A DNA stretch of 14,470 nt from Candidatus Omnitrophota bacterium (GCA_016204125.1 JACQLI010000050.1:1-14470); one strand, 5' to 3'. Shown: positions 1 to 8,275, counted from the first letter of the stretch. Translations and numbers: made by a program. Notes: generated by a model not told the origin, from the sequence alone.

Positions 1-27
1 ATTTAAAATTTAAAATTGTTGAGGAGG
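1..27 (+). promoter_or_regulatory. AT-rich leader and ribosome binding site of groES
   Basis: The first 17 bases are a 7-base unit (ATTTAAA) repeated twice plus a partial copy. They contain two TAAAAT hexamers (4-9 and 11-16) that could serve as a -10 box, but any -35 box would lie outside the window. A strong Shine-Dalgarno, GAGGAGG at 21-27, sits 8 bases before the groES ATG. No CIRCE inverted repeat (GAGTGCTAA type) is visible in the 35 bases available, so heat-shock control cannot be judged. Confidence 0.5.
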
Positions 28-35
28 ACCGAAGT

Positions 36-329
36 ATGAAAATTCGACCACTGAGTGTCAATGTTCTGGTAGAAGTTCTGGAAGCTGATGAGAAGACAAA
101 AGGGGGAATCATTCTCCCTGACACCGCAAAGGAAGAAAAGACCGAAGGGAAAGTTGTTGCGGTGGGAAGCGGGAAACTTCTCGAGTCCGGGAAGATTCAA
201 CCCATCGAAGTAAAAAAGGGAGATCGTGTGCTCTATAACAAATATGCTGGGGATGAAATTGTGATCGACGGCAAAAAGCACAAGATCTTAAAAGAGAGCG
301 AAATCCTAGCTGTCTTTGAGAAAGAATAA
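36..329 (+). CDS. groES: Co-chaperonin GroES (Cpn10)
   Basis: GroES caps the GroEL ring and closes the folding chamber in the cytoplasm. The 97-residue product has the family's usual length. It starts with the typical KIRPL strand, carries the mobile loop around residues 17-35 with the hydrophobic GGIILP (23-28) that docks on GroEL, and has the conserved GDRVLYNKYAG segment (62-72). The ATG follows a strong GAGGAGG ribosome site. groEL begins 3 bases after the stop, the classical two-gene chaperonin operon. Nothing is missing or broken. Identification is secure from motif and context. Confidence 0.98.
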   Translation: MKIRPLSVNVLVEVLEADEKTKGGIILPDTAKEEKTEGKVVAVGSGKLLESGKIQPIEVKKGDRVLYNKYAGDEIVIDGKKHKILKESEILAVFEKE

Positions 330-332
330 GCC

Positions 333-1934
333 ATGTCAGCTAAACAGCTTTCCTATTCCGAAGAAGCACGAGCCCGTCTCAAAAAGGGTGTTGATACCCT
401 AGCCAAGACCGTAGGCGTGACACTGGGTCCGAGGGGACGTAATGTAGTTCTCGAACGGAAGTTCGGCGCTCCTATTATTACAAAAGACGGCGTCACTGTC
501 GCCAAAGAAATTGATCTGAAGGATCCTTACGAAAATATGGGCGCCCAGATGGTAAGAGAAGTTGCTGAGAAAACCTCTGAGCTTGCGGGCGATGGGACCA
601 CAACAGCAACTGTTCTTGCCCAGGCCATCGTCTCAGAAGGTCTTAAGAATGTCACGGCAGGCGCTAATCCCATGTCCCTTAAGAGGGGAATCGAAAAAGC
701 TGCTCAGGCAGTGGTTGAAAACTTAAAAAAGCTCTCCAAGTCCGTCAAGGGACGTCCTGACATCGAAGCGATTGGGACCATCAGCGCTAATAATGATTCT
801 GCAATCGGGAAACTCTTGGCTGAAGCCCTCGAGAAAGTGGGGAAGGAGGGAGTGATTACGGTTGAAGAGTCCAACACGATAAAGACAGAACTCGAGCTCG
901 TGGAAGGAATGCAGTTTGACCGTGGTTATATTTCTCCCTACTTTGTCACAGACGCCGAACGGATGGAATGTGTTCTCAAGGAGCCTCACATCTTGATCTA
1001 TGAAAAGAAAATTTCATCTGTGAAGGAGCTGATTCCTCTCCTTGAGCAGGTGGCAAGAAGCGGAAAACCTCTTCTTATCATCAGCGAAGAAGTAGAAGGA
1101 GAGGCGCTTGCAACGCTTGTGGTGAATAAGCTTCGAGGAATCTTACCCGTCTGCGCGGTTAAAGCGCCTGGTTTTGGCGACAGACGTCAGGCGATGCTCG
1201 ACGATATTGCCGTTCTCACAAAAGGAAAGTTTATTTCTGAGGATCTGGGTGTGAAGCTGGAGAGTGCCGATCTTTCGATGCTTGGAACCTGCCAGCGTGT
1301 GGTAGTGGATAAGGATAACACGACCCTTGTGGGCGGTGCAGGTTCTCAGAAAGATATCAAGGCCCGTTGTGAACAGATTCGGGCTCAAATTGAGAAATCA
1401 GATTCTGAGTATGACAAAGAAAAACTCCAGGAAAGACTTGCCAAACTTTCTGGAGGCGTTGCGGTCGTTCGGGTGGGTGCAGCAACCGAAGTGGAAATGA
1501 AGGAGAAGAAAGCCAGGATCGAAGATGCGCTTCATGCCACACGAGCCGCCGTGGAAGAAGGGATTGTTGCTGGCGGAGGTATTGCTTTGCTTCGTTCCAT
1601 CCAAGCTGTTGAGTCTCTTAAGCTTTCTGGTGACGAGGCTACTGGGGCCTCCATTGTCCGCCGCTCACTTGAGGAACCAGCCAGACGGATTGCTGAAAAT
1701 GCGGGGTGGGATGGCTCGGTGGTTGTCCGTCGTATACTTCAGGAGAAAGGTAATTTTGGATTCAATGCCGAGAAGCTTGAATATGGCGATCTCACCGAGC
1801 AGGGCGTGATCGATCCCACAAAGGTAGTTCGAATCGCCATCGAAAATGCGGCCTCGATCGCAGGTCTGATTCTCACAACCGAGTGCGCGATCTCTGAAAA
1901 GCCAAAAGAGGAAGAAGAAGAAAAAAAGAAATAA
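333..1934 (+). CDS. groEL: Chaperonin GroEL (Hsp60, Cpn60)
   Basis: GroEL is an ATP-driven folding machine that forms double seven-membered rings with GroES. The 533-residue product aligns with the E. coli numbering almost without gaps. It has the nucleotide-binding GDGTTTAT motif with D87, the ATPase aspartate D398, and the family signature at 405-416 ending in AGGG. Apical substrate/GroES-binding positions are kept as Y199, Y203, F204, I234, L237, V263 and V264. The equatorial, intermediate and apical domains are all complete. The C-terminus is unusual: instead of the flexible GGM-repeat tail the protein ends in a charged run, KPKEEEEEKKK (523-533). The start 3 bases after groES suggests one transcript and coupled translation. 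This is a typical single housekeeping chaperonin apart from the tail. Confidence 0.98.
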   Translation: MSAKQLSYSEEARARLKKGVDTLAKTVGVTLGPRGRNVVLERKFGAPIITKDGVTVAKEIDLKDPYENMGAQMVREVAEKTSELAGDGTTTATVLAQAIVSEGLKNVTAGANPMSLKRGIEKAAQAVVENLKKLSKSVKGRPDIEAIGTISANNDSAIGKLLAEALEKVGKEGVITVEESNTIKTELELVEGMQFDRGYISPYFVTDAERMECVLKEPHILIYEKKISSVKELIPLLEQVARSGKPLLIISEEVEGEALATLVVNKLRGILPVCAVKAPGFGDRRQAMLDDIAVLTKGKFISEDLGVKLESADLSMLGTCQRVVVDKDNTTLVGGAGSQKDIKARCEQIRAQIEKSDSEYDKEKLQERLAKLSGGVAVVRVGAATEVEMKEKKARIEDALHATRAAVEEGIVAGGGIALLRSIQAVESLKLSGDEATGASIVRRSLEEPARRIAENAGWDGSVVVRRILQEKGNFGFNAEKLEYGDLTEQGVIDPTKVVRIAIENAASIAGLILTTECAISEKPKEEEEEKKK

Positions 1935-1941
1935 GTAGAAA

Positions 1942-1971
1942 TTGACAAATTGGTCGGTTCTCGTTTATCAT
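1942..1971 (+). promoter_or_regulatory. Sigma70-type promoter for the guaB3 operon
   Basis: A perfect TTGACA (1942-1947) is followed after 18 bases by TATCAT (1966-1971), which matches the -10 consensus at five of six positions. It begins 8 bases after the groEL stop and points toward guaB3. The expected start of transcription is around 1977-1979, upstream of the hairpin at 2003-2033, so that hairpin would be part of the guaB3 leader. This is inferred from consensus only. Confidence 0.6.
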
Positions 1972-1976
1972 ACCCT

Positions 1977-2045
1977 ATGGTCAGCAGAATCGACGCAAAA
2001 CTAAAGGGTCAGACACAAAATGTCTGGCCCTTTGTGTTTTATTAA
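1977..2045 (+). CDS. Possible 22-residue leader peptide upstream of guaB3
   Basis: An ATG at 1977, 5 bases after the -10 box, opens a 22-codon frame that ends with TAA at 2043-2045, directly against the guaB3 ribosome site (AAGGAG, 2044-2049). There is no Shine-Dalgarno before it, so it could only be translated as a leaderless message starting at or near the A of its ATG. The peptide starts MVSRIDAKLK and ends WPFVFY. It has no run of one amino acid of the kind seen in amino-acid attenuators. The frame runs right through the hairpin, so ribosomes on it would change the fold. It may be chance; length alone is no support. Confidence 0.2.
   Translation: MVSRIDAKLKGQTQNVWPFVFY
2003..2040 (+). 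terminator. Hairpin with T-tract: groESL terminator or guaB3 attenuator
   Basis: AAAGGGTCAGACA (2003-2015) pairs with TGTCTGGCCCTTT (2021-2033) in a 13-bp stem with one G-T pair and the loop CAAAA. The sequence after it, GTGTTTTATT, is moderately T-rich. It is well placed to end groES-groEL transcripts. Because the promoter at 1942-1971 lies before it, it could also attenuate the guaB3 operon or end a short RNA of about 60 bases. GGTCAG occurs a second time at 1979-1984 and could pair with CTGGCC at 2024-2029, competing with the stem. Confidence 0.75.
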
Positions 2046-2054
2046 GGAGCGAGT

Positions 2055-3215
2055 ATGGCTGAGTTTATCGGAAGAGATCGAAAGGCGAGACGAGCATACG
2101 GTTTCGATGAAATCGCCCTTGTTCCCGGCGAAGTAACCGTCAATCCCGATGAGGTGGATATTCATTGGAAAATCAACGGTCAAAGTTTTCCCATCCCTTT
2201 TCTAGCGTCCGCGATGGACGGGGTTGTGAACCCTGCCTTTGCCATCAAAATGGGCAAATGGGGAGGAATCGCAGTTCTTAACTTGGAAGGTGTGCAAACC
2301 CGCTACGAAAACCCAGACGAAATCTTCGGTAAAATAGCCAAGGCAACTCCTGAGAAAGCTACAGAACTTGTTCAAAAGATGTATGTTGAACCGATCAAAG
2401 AGAAACTGATTGCGAAAAGGGTTCGGGAGATCAAGAAGGGGAAAGTTCCCGCAGTCGTCAGCACGATTCCTCAACATGCAGAGAAATTTGGGAAAATTGC
2501 ACAGCAGGCTGGCGCAGATATCGTCGTGATTCAGTCAACAGTCACAACCGTTCGGCACATTGCAAAAGCCTACAAGGTGGTCGACTTTAAAAAATTCTGC
2601 AAGGAAATGAAGATTCCCGTAATTCTCGGTAACTGTGTTACCTACAAAGTTGCGTTGGAACTTATGGAAACAGGGTGCGCCGCTATTCTCGTCGGAATTG
2701 GGCCAGGGTCTGCTTGTACCACTCGGGGGGTTTTGGGTCTTGGTGTGCCTCAAGTCACAGCCACTGTTGATGCCGCAGCAGCCCGTGATCTTTACTTCAA
2801 GAAATCAGGCCGTTACGTTCCCATTATTGCTGATGGAGGAATGTCAACAGGGGGTGATGTCTGCAAGGCCTTTGCCTGTGGGGCGGATGCGGTGATGATC
2901 GGTTCTGCATTTGCCCGGGCAAAAGAAGCTCCTGGCCGTGGATATCACTGGGGAATGGCAACGCCGCATGCAAACCTACCCCGAGGTACAAGGATTCACG
3001 TTGGAACTACGGGGACTCTTGAAGAGATTCTTTTTGGTCCAGCCAAATTGGATGACGGAAGCCAAAATTTAGTAGGTGCTCTCAGAACTTGTCTGGGTAA
3101 TGTCGGGGCGCGGAATATCAAAGAGTTTCAATTAACGGAAATTGTGATTGCTCCCGCAATCAGGACAGAAGGAAAGCTCTTTCAGGCAGCCCAACGGGTG
3201 GGGATGATGAAATAA
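2055..3215 (+). CDS. guaB3: GuaB3-type IMP dehydrogenase family protein (no CBS domains)
   Basis: The 386-residue protein belongs to the IMP dehydrogenase/GMP reductase TIM-barrel family. The active-site loop GPGSACTTR (216-224) carries the catalytic Cys221, and the phosphate-binding DGG (260-262) and IGS (282-284) segments are present. Canonical GuaB is about 485 residues because two CBS domains are inserted. Here there is none, and the opening RRAYGFDEIALVPG (12-25) is typical of the GuaB3 branch known from cyanobacteria and actinobacteria. The cyanobacterial enzyme has been described as a true IMP dehydrogenase (IMP to XMP with NAD+). Placement directly before guaA, the next step, argues for the same role here. 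The ATG follows AAGGAG (2044-2049). Family membership is clear; the exact reaction is inferred. Confidence 0.88.
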   Translation: MAEFIGRDRKARRAYGFDEIALVPGEVTVNPDEVDIHWKINGQSFPIPFLASAMDGVVNPAFAIKMGKWGGIAVLNLEGVQTRYENPDEIFGKIAKATPEKATELVQKMYVEPIKEKLIAKRVREIKKGKVPAVVSTIPQHAEKFGKIAQQAGADIVVIQSTVTTVRHIAKAYKVVDFKKFCKEMKIPVILGNCVTYKVALELMETGCAAILVGIGPGSACTTRGVLGLGVPQVTATVDAAAARDLYFKKSGRYVPIIADGGMSTGGDVCKAFACGADAVMIGSAFARAKEAPGRGYHWGMATPHANLPRGTRIHVGTTGTLEEILFGPAKLDDGSQNLVGALRTCLGNVGARNIKEFQLTEIVIAPAIRTEGKLFQAAQRVGMMK

Positions 3216-3219
3216 GGTG

Positions 3220-3261
3220 TCCGCCACACAGCGTGGCGGATCCGCCAAGTAGTTTGGCGGA
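3220..3261. repeat. Two tandem GGCGGA palindromes (REP-like)
   Basis: Two 21-base hairpin units stand back to back. The first is TCCGCCAC, loop ACAGC, GTGGCGGA (3220-3240). The second is TCCGCCAA, loop GTAGT, TTGGCGGA (3241-3261). They share the outer six bases but differ in the last two stem pairs and the loop, with compensating changes on both arms. They take up 42 of the 63 bases between guaB3 and guaA and end 17 bases before the guaA ATG. There is no T-tract, so they are not a simple terminator. They resemble repetitive extragenic palindromes; copy number elsewhere cannot be seen here. Confidence 0.75.
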
Positions 3262-3278
3262 AAGAGTGAAGAACAAAA

Positions 3279-4820
3279 ATGAAACTTAATACGGTTGTTG
3301 TTCTTGATTTTGGCTCGCAGTACACCCAGCTCATAGCCCGTCGCATCCGCGAACAAAAAGTTTTTTCTGTCATTCTTCCCTATAACGCACGTCTTGAAGA
3401 AGTTTTATCACAATATCCTAAAGCGATCGTTTTCTCTGGTTCACCTGCGAACGTCTACCAGAAAAAAGCCCCACTTCCCGATCCTCGTATTCTCAATACC
3501 CGTCTCCCCATTCTTGGAATTTGCTATGGTCTTCAGCTGATCGGCCACCTCTTGAAAGGAAAGGTCAAACGCTCTGAGCATCGCGAGTACGGTCACGCAG
3601 AGCTTTTTGTGGATTCAAAAGACGGCTTGTTTCATCGTCTTCCAAGAAGAATTACGTGTTGGATGAGTCATGGTGATCAGTTAGTCGCGCTCCCAAAAGG
3701 TTTTGAGGCGCTTGCCCATACCACCCACTCTCCTTATGCCGCCATTCGTGATCCAAAGAGACAAATCTACGGTGTCCAGTTTCACCCCGAGGTGGTCCAT
3801 ACGCCTCTTGGAAATCGAATTCTCGCTAATTTTCTTTTCCGAATTTCAAATGTAAAAGCCGATTGGACGTCGCGTTCCTTCATCGAAGAATCCATTGAGA
3901 AGATCAGAAGACAGGTTGGAAAAGAGAAGATTGTTCTTGGCCTTTCAGGGGGAGTCGATTCTTCGGTAGCAGCAGTACTCATCCATCGAGCCATCGGAAA
4001 ACAGTTGACGTGTATTTTTGTGGATAACGGCCTCTTGCGCCTTGAAGAAGCGAAGCGGGTGAAAAAAGTTTTCGAAGATCATTTCAAGATGCGAATTTGT
4101 TCGGTGATCGCAGAAAAAGAATTTTTGAAGGCGCTTCAGGGCGTAACAGATCCAGAGATTAAACGCAAAACGATTGGGAGGCTCTTTATTGAGGTTTTTG
4201 AAAGAGAAACAAGAAAGCTTGGGAAAGTGCCTTTTCTCGCCCAAGGGACGCTTTATCCAGATGTGATCGAATCGGTTTCTGTTTTTGGGGGGCCAACCAG
4301 CACCATTAAATCTCACCACAATGTGGGTGGACTTCCGAGTAAAATGAAGTTTAGACTGGTAGAACCCCTTCGGATGCTTTTTAAGGACGAAGTGCGCGAA
4401 GTGGGTCGCGCCCTTGGTTTGTCCTCTGAAATCGTAGACCGTCAGCCTTTTCCAGGACCAGGCCTTGCGGTCCGTGTGATTGGTGAAGTGACTAAAGAAA
4501 GACTTGATCTTTTGCGACGCGCTGATTGGATCGTGATTGACGAAGTGAAAAAGGCTCAACTTTACAAGAAACTATGGCAGGCTTTTGCTGTGCTTCTTCC
4601 TATCCAAAGCGTTGGAGTGATGGGAGATGAAAGAACCTATGAAAACGTGGTTGCCGTTCGGGCCGTTACTTCACAAGATGGAATGACTGCCGATTGGGCG
4701 AAGCTTCCAGAAGATCTTTTGGGCCGTATTTCAAACCGAATCATTAACGAGGTTAGGGGAATTAATCGAGTCTGTTACGATATATCAAGTAAACCTCCTG
4801 CCACCATTGAGTGGGAATGA
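3279..4820 (+). CDS. guaA: GMP synthase (glutamine-hydrolysing)
   Basis: GuaA converts XMP to GMP using glutamine and ATP in the cytoplasm. The 513-residue product has the normal two-part build. The N-terminal class I glutamine amidotransferase runs over about 1-190, with nucleophile Cys82 in GICYGLQ and the His169/Glu171 pair in FHPEV. The ATP-pyrophosphatase domain has the P-loop SGGVDSS (223-229). The C-terminal dimerisation domain ends in the conserved KPPATIEWE. Other family hallmarks are the GTLYPDVIES segment (323-332) and RQPFPGPGLA (388-397). The ATG is preceded only by a weak purine-rich stretch (AAAGAGTGAAG, 3261-3271) because the palindromes fill the gap. It follows guaB3 and probably shares its transcript. 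All catalytic residues are present. Confidence 0.97.
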   Translation: MKLNTVVVLDFGSQYTQLIARRIREQKVFSVILPYNARLEEVLSQYPKAIVFSGSPANVYQKKAPLPDPRILNTRLPILGICYGLQLIGHLLKGKVKRSEHREYGHAELFVDSKDGLFHRLPRRITCWMSHGDQLVALPKGFEALAHTTHSPYAAIRDPKRQIYGVQFHPEVVHTPLGNRILANFLFRISNVKADWTSRSFIEESIEKIRRQVGKEKIVLGLSGGVDSSVAAVLIHRAIGKQLTCIFVDNGLLRLEEAKRVKKVFEDHFKMRICSVIAEKEFLKALQGVTDPEIKRKTIGRLFIEVFERETRKLGKVPFLAQGTLYPDVIESVSVFGGPTSTIKSHHNVGGLPSKMKFRLVEPLRMLFKDEVREVGRALGLSSEIVDRQPFPGPGLAVRVIGEVTKERLDLLRRADWIVIDEVKKAQLYKKLWQAFAVLLPIQSVGVMGDERTYENVVAVRAVTSQDGMTADWAKLPEDLLGRISNRIINEVRGINRVCYDISSKPPATIEWE

Positions 4821-4826
4821 AAAGAT

Positions 4827-7800
4827 ATGCCACACGCTGAATTTGTCCATCTGCACTGTCACACCCAATACAGTCTCCTAGACGCAGCGTCGAAAATACC
4901 CGACCTCATGAAGCGGGCCAAGGAACTCCGTTTTCCTGCCCTTGCGATGACCGATCACGGCAATCTTTTTGGCGCAATCGAGTTTTATGAGGAAGCAATG
5001 AAACATGGCATTAAACCGATCATTGGAATGGAAGCCTATATTGCTCCAGGTTCGCGTTTTGACAAACAGGCTCATGGAATCAAAGAGGCATCGTTCCATT
5101 TAACGATCCTTGCCCGCAACGAAGTCGGTTACAAGAATCTGATGAAACTTACCAGCGCGGGTTATTTGGAAGGATTCTATTACCGACCGCGTATTGACAA
5201 AGAGCTTCTGAAGACACATTCGGAGGGTCTCATCGCTCTTTCGGGGTGTCTCAAAGGCGAAGTTCCTTACTATGTCTGGAATGAACGCCCCGAGGAGGCC
5301 AAAAAAGCGATCCGAGAATTTGTGGATATCTTCGGAAAAGAAAATTTCTTTTTGGAGATTTCAGATCTGGGTCTTGAGCCTCAGAAAAGAGTGATTCGTG
5401 CTTACGAAGGGCTGAGCCGTGAATTTGGTCTGAAGAGAGTAGCGACGAACGACTCCCACTACATTTATCAAAAGGACACAGCAGCCCATGACGCCCTGAT
5501 CTGTATTGGTACGGGATCTGCTCTCGACGAACCGAATCGGATGCGTTATCAGGGGGATCAGTATTACCTCAAATCGGCCGAGGAAATGGAGGCGCTTTTC
5601 AGCGAAATTCCAGAGGCGCTGAAGGCTACTCTAGAAATTACAGAGCGGTGCAATCTCGAACTTCATTTCAATCAGACGCATCTTCCTCACTTTGAGCCGC
5701 CCGCAGGGAAGACCAAGGAGGGCTATCTCGAGGAACTCTGCTTTATCTGCCTCAGAGGACGATTGGATGGAGAAATTCCTGGCGAATATCAAGCGAGACT
5801 CAGATATGAGCTTTCTTTGATCAACAGAATGGGTTTCACAGGTTATTTCCTAGTGGTTTGGGACTTCATCCGTTATGCGAAGGAAAAAGGGATTCCTGTA
5901 GGCCCTGGTCGGGGCTCTGCAGCAGGAAGTCTTGTTGCCTATTCGCTTGGAATCACAGACATCGATCCGATCATTCATGGGCTTCTCTTCGAACGTTTTC
6001 TCAATCCCGAAAGAATTTCCATGCCCGATATCGATATCGACTTCTGTTATGAGAGACGGGATGAGGTGATTGATTATGTAAAGAAAAAGTATGGAGTCGA
6101 GAACGTCGCGCAGATCATTACCTTTGGAACCATGGCGGCCCGCGCCGCGGTTCGAGATGTAGGGCGTGTGATGGGACTCAGTTATCCTGAAGTGGATCGC
6201 CTCGCCAAGCTCATTCCCATGGAACTCAATATGACGATCGATCAGGCCCTTACACGAGAACCTAAGCTGAAGGAGCTGGCGGCAACGGATCAGCGAATTG
6301 GAAATCTCATCGAAACGTCCAAATCACTCGAGGGACTTGTCAGACATGCCTCCACTCATGCGGCAGGAGTTGTGATCTCAGATGTTCCGCTTACGGAATA
6401 CACACCCCTTTTCAAGGCTGATGACCAGGTAACCACTCAGTATTCCATGACAGCCCTTGAAAAGATCGGCCTTCTCAAAATGGATTTCTTAGGACTCAGA
6501 ACCCTCACCGTGATTGATGAAGCCTGCAAGATCGTCAAACGCACCCGAGGCCTTGGCATTCACGTCCATGATATGCCTTTCGACGATCGGATTACTTATG
6601 AGATGTTAGGCCGAGGAGACGCATCTGGTGTGTTCCAGCTGGAGTCAAGCGGGATGCGTGACCTCTTGAAGAAAATGAAGCCGACACGTTTCGGCGACCT
6701 TGTCGCCCTTCTTGCCCTCTATCGGCCAGGACCTTTGGGAAGCGGGATGGTGGACGATTTCATTCGAAGGATGCACAACCCCTCTCTTATCCAGTATGAT
6801 CACCCCAAACTGGAGCCGATTCTCAAAGAAACATACGGTATTATTCTTTACCAAGAGCAAGTGATGCGGATTGTGAGTGAACTCGCGGGTTTTAGTTTGG
6901 CGAGAGCCGATCTTTTGCGCCGCGCGATTGGGAAAAAGATTCCTGAAATCATGGAAAGGGAGAAAAAGGGATTTATCGATGGGTGTCAGAAGAACGGAAT
7001 CAGCGAACGGGTTTCCGAAAAGATTTGGAATCTGATCGAGTATTTTTCGGGTTATGGTTTTAACAAAAGTCACAGCACAGCATACGCTTTCATTTCTTTT
7101 CAAACAGCCTACCTTAAAGCCAACTATCCGATTGAATTCATGACAGCCCTCCTGACTTCAGAAATGGGAAATACAGACAAAGTGGTCCGCTACATTGAGG
7201 CCTGTAAGAAAATGGGGATCGAAGTTCTTCCTCCGTCTGTCAATGAGAGTTACTCCGAGTTTACGTGTGTTGGTGAAAATCGAATTCGCTTCGGCCTCAC
7301 GGCGGTAAAAAATGTTGGAAGCACAGCCATTGAATCGATTGTCGCAGCAAGGACAGGGAGAGGACCTTTTCGATCTTTTATGGATTTCACCCAGCGCGTG
7401 GACCCGCGTGTATGTAATCGCAAAGTGCTTGAGAGTTTGATTAAATGTGGCGCATTCGACGAGTTTGGCTATAGAAGGTCTCAACTGATGGCTATGCTTG
7501 ACCGTGCACTGGAAGTAGGTTCCACGGCTCAGAAGGATCGTCAACGTGGCCAGTTCTCTTTCTTTGGTGGGGCCGCTACGGAGACCGATCTGAGTGGTCA
7601 ATCCGAAATGCCTGATATTCCTGAATGGCCTGAGAGTCAGATTCTCGCTTTCGAAAGGGAGCTCTTGGGGTTTTACGTAACCAAACATCCTCTGAGTAAG
7701 TACGAGAAGACACTTAAGAACTACGCCACAGCCTCAACAGATACCTTGTCCGAATTCCGTGATCAAGAGGAAGTCACGCTTGGGGGAGTGGTTGATGCGG

Positions 7801-8264
7801 TAAAGGAGATCACAACCAAAAAGGGCGATCGGATGGGCTTTTTGACTTTTCAGGACCTCAGTGGATCCTGCGAAATCGTTGTTTTCCCTGAGCTTTACAA
7901 ATCGAGCGCCGCGCTGGTGAAAAAAGATGCGACAATCTTTATTCGGGGTAAAATCAATTCGAGGGACGACGTGCCTAAAGTTATTGCGGAAGAGATCGTT
8001 CCTTTAGATGAGGTGAAGAAACGTTTCACTCGGCTTATTTCGATCGATCTCCATACGGCCGGCCTCGATCCTGAGCTCTTGCAGAAACTGAAAGATATTT
8101 TGTGTTCCCACAAAGGTAAAATTCCTGTTTACCTAAGCTTCCGCGACCCTAATGGGAAAACCGCGGTGATTCAGCCTGGGGATGATTTTCGCGTGGAAAC
8201 AACTGATGAACTTTTCCAGGCTATTGAGTCCCTTGTGGGTGAAAACGCAGTCAAAATTCGTTAA
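4827..8264 (+). CDS. dnaE: DNA polymerase III alpha subunit
   Basis: This is the main chromosomal replicase. The 1145-residue product has the DnaE order of domains. The N-terminal PHP domain spans about 1-275. The palm carries catalytic Asp401 and Asp403 in PDIDIDF and Asp553 in KMDFLGLRT. Next come the fingers, with YQEQVM (675-680) and GFNKSHSTAYA (744-754), then helix-hairpin-helix repeats near 820-880. A clamp-binding motif QFSFF lies at 909-913, and an OB-fold spans about 982-1060. The PHP metal ligands all appear present (H10, H12, D19, H44, E69, H91, C141, D209, H211), unlike E. coli DnaE, so intrinsic 3'-5' proofreading is possible. There is no inserted DEDD exonuclease, so it is not PolC. 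It starts 6 bases after guaA with no clear Shine-Dalgarno. Confidence 0.97.
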   Translation: MPHAEFVHLHCHTQYSLLDAASKIPDLMKRAKELRFPALAMTDHGNLFGAIEFYEEAMKHGIKPIIGMEAYIAPGSRFDKQAHGIKEASFHLTILARNEVGYKNLMKLTSAGYLEGFYYRPRIDKELLKTHSEGLIALSGCLKGEVPYYVWNERPEEAKKAIREFVDIFGKENFFLEISDLGLEPQKRVIRAYEGLSREFGLKRVATNDSHYIYQKDTAAHDALICIGTGSALDEPNRMRYQGDQYYLKSAEEMEALFSEIPEALKATLEITERCNLELHFNQTHLPHFEPPAGKTKEGYLEELCFICLRGRLDGEIPGEYQARLRYELSLINRMGFTGYFLVVWDFIRYAKEKGIPVGPGRGSAAGSLVAYSLGITDIDPIIHGLLFERFLNPERISMPDIDIDFCYERRDEVIDYVKKKYGVENVAQIITFGTMAARAAVRDVGRVMGLSYPEVDRLAKLIPMELNMTIDQALTREPKLKELAATDQRIGNLIETSKSLEGLVRHASTHAAGVVISDVPLTEYTPLFKADDQVTTQYSMTALEKIGLLKMDFLGLRTLTVIDEACKIVKRTRGLGIHVHDMPFDDRITYEMLGRGDASGVFQLESSGMRDLLKKMKPTRFGDLVALLALYRPGPLGSGMVDDFIRRMHNPSLIQYDHPKLEPILKETYGIILYQEQVMRIVSELAGFSLARADLLRRAIGKKIPEIMEREKKGFIDGCQKNGISERVSEKIWNLIEYFSGYGFNKSHSTAYAFISFQTAYLKANYPIEFMTALLTSEMGNTDKVVRYIEACKKMGIEVLPPSVNESYSEFTCVGENRIRFGLTAVKNVGSTAIESIVAARTGRGPFRSFMDFTQRVDPRVCNRKVLESLIKCGAFDEFGYRRSQLMAMLDRALEVGSTAQKDRQRGQFSFFGGAATETDLSGQSEMPDIPEWPESQILAFERELLGFYVTKHPLSKYEKTLKNYATASTDTLSEFRDQEEVTLGGVVDAVKEITTKKGDRMGFLTFQDLSGSCEIVVFPELYKSSAALVKKDATIFIRGKINSRDDVPKVIAEEIVPLDEVKKRFTRLISIDLHTAGLDPELLQKLKDILCSHKGKIPVYLSFRDPNGKTAVIQPGDDFRVETTDELFQAIESLVGENAVKIR

Positions 8265-8275
8265 GGAGGTTTTTC

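Noticed and set aside
1..35. CIRCE heat-shock operator before groES
   Set aside because: No TTAGCACTC/GAGTGCTAA arms are present in the available bases; the promoter region is outside the window.
1972..2054. Purine or other known riboswitch before guaB3
   Set aside because: Only one hairpin with a terminator form and no purine-riboswitch core sequences are visible; the leader is also too short for that aptamer plus an expression platform.
3945..4559. 204-codon open frame on the minus strand inside guaA
   Set aside because: It lies wholly opposite an intact guaA with all catalytic motifs, and its translation shows no recognisable domain or start context.
7158..7688. 176-codon open frame on the minus strand inside dnaE
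   Set aside because: It is opposite conserved DnaE sequence, has no ribosome site and resembles no protein family; it is explained by codon bias of the sense gene.
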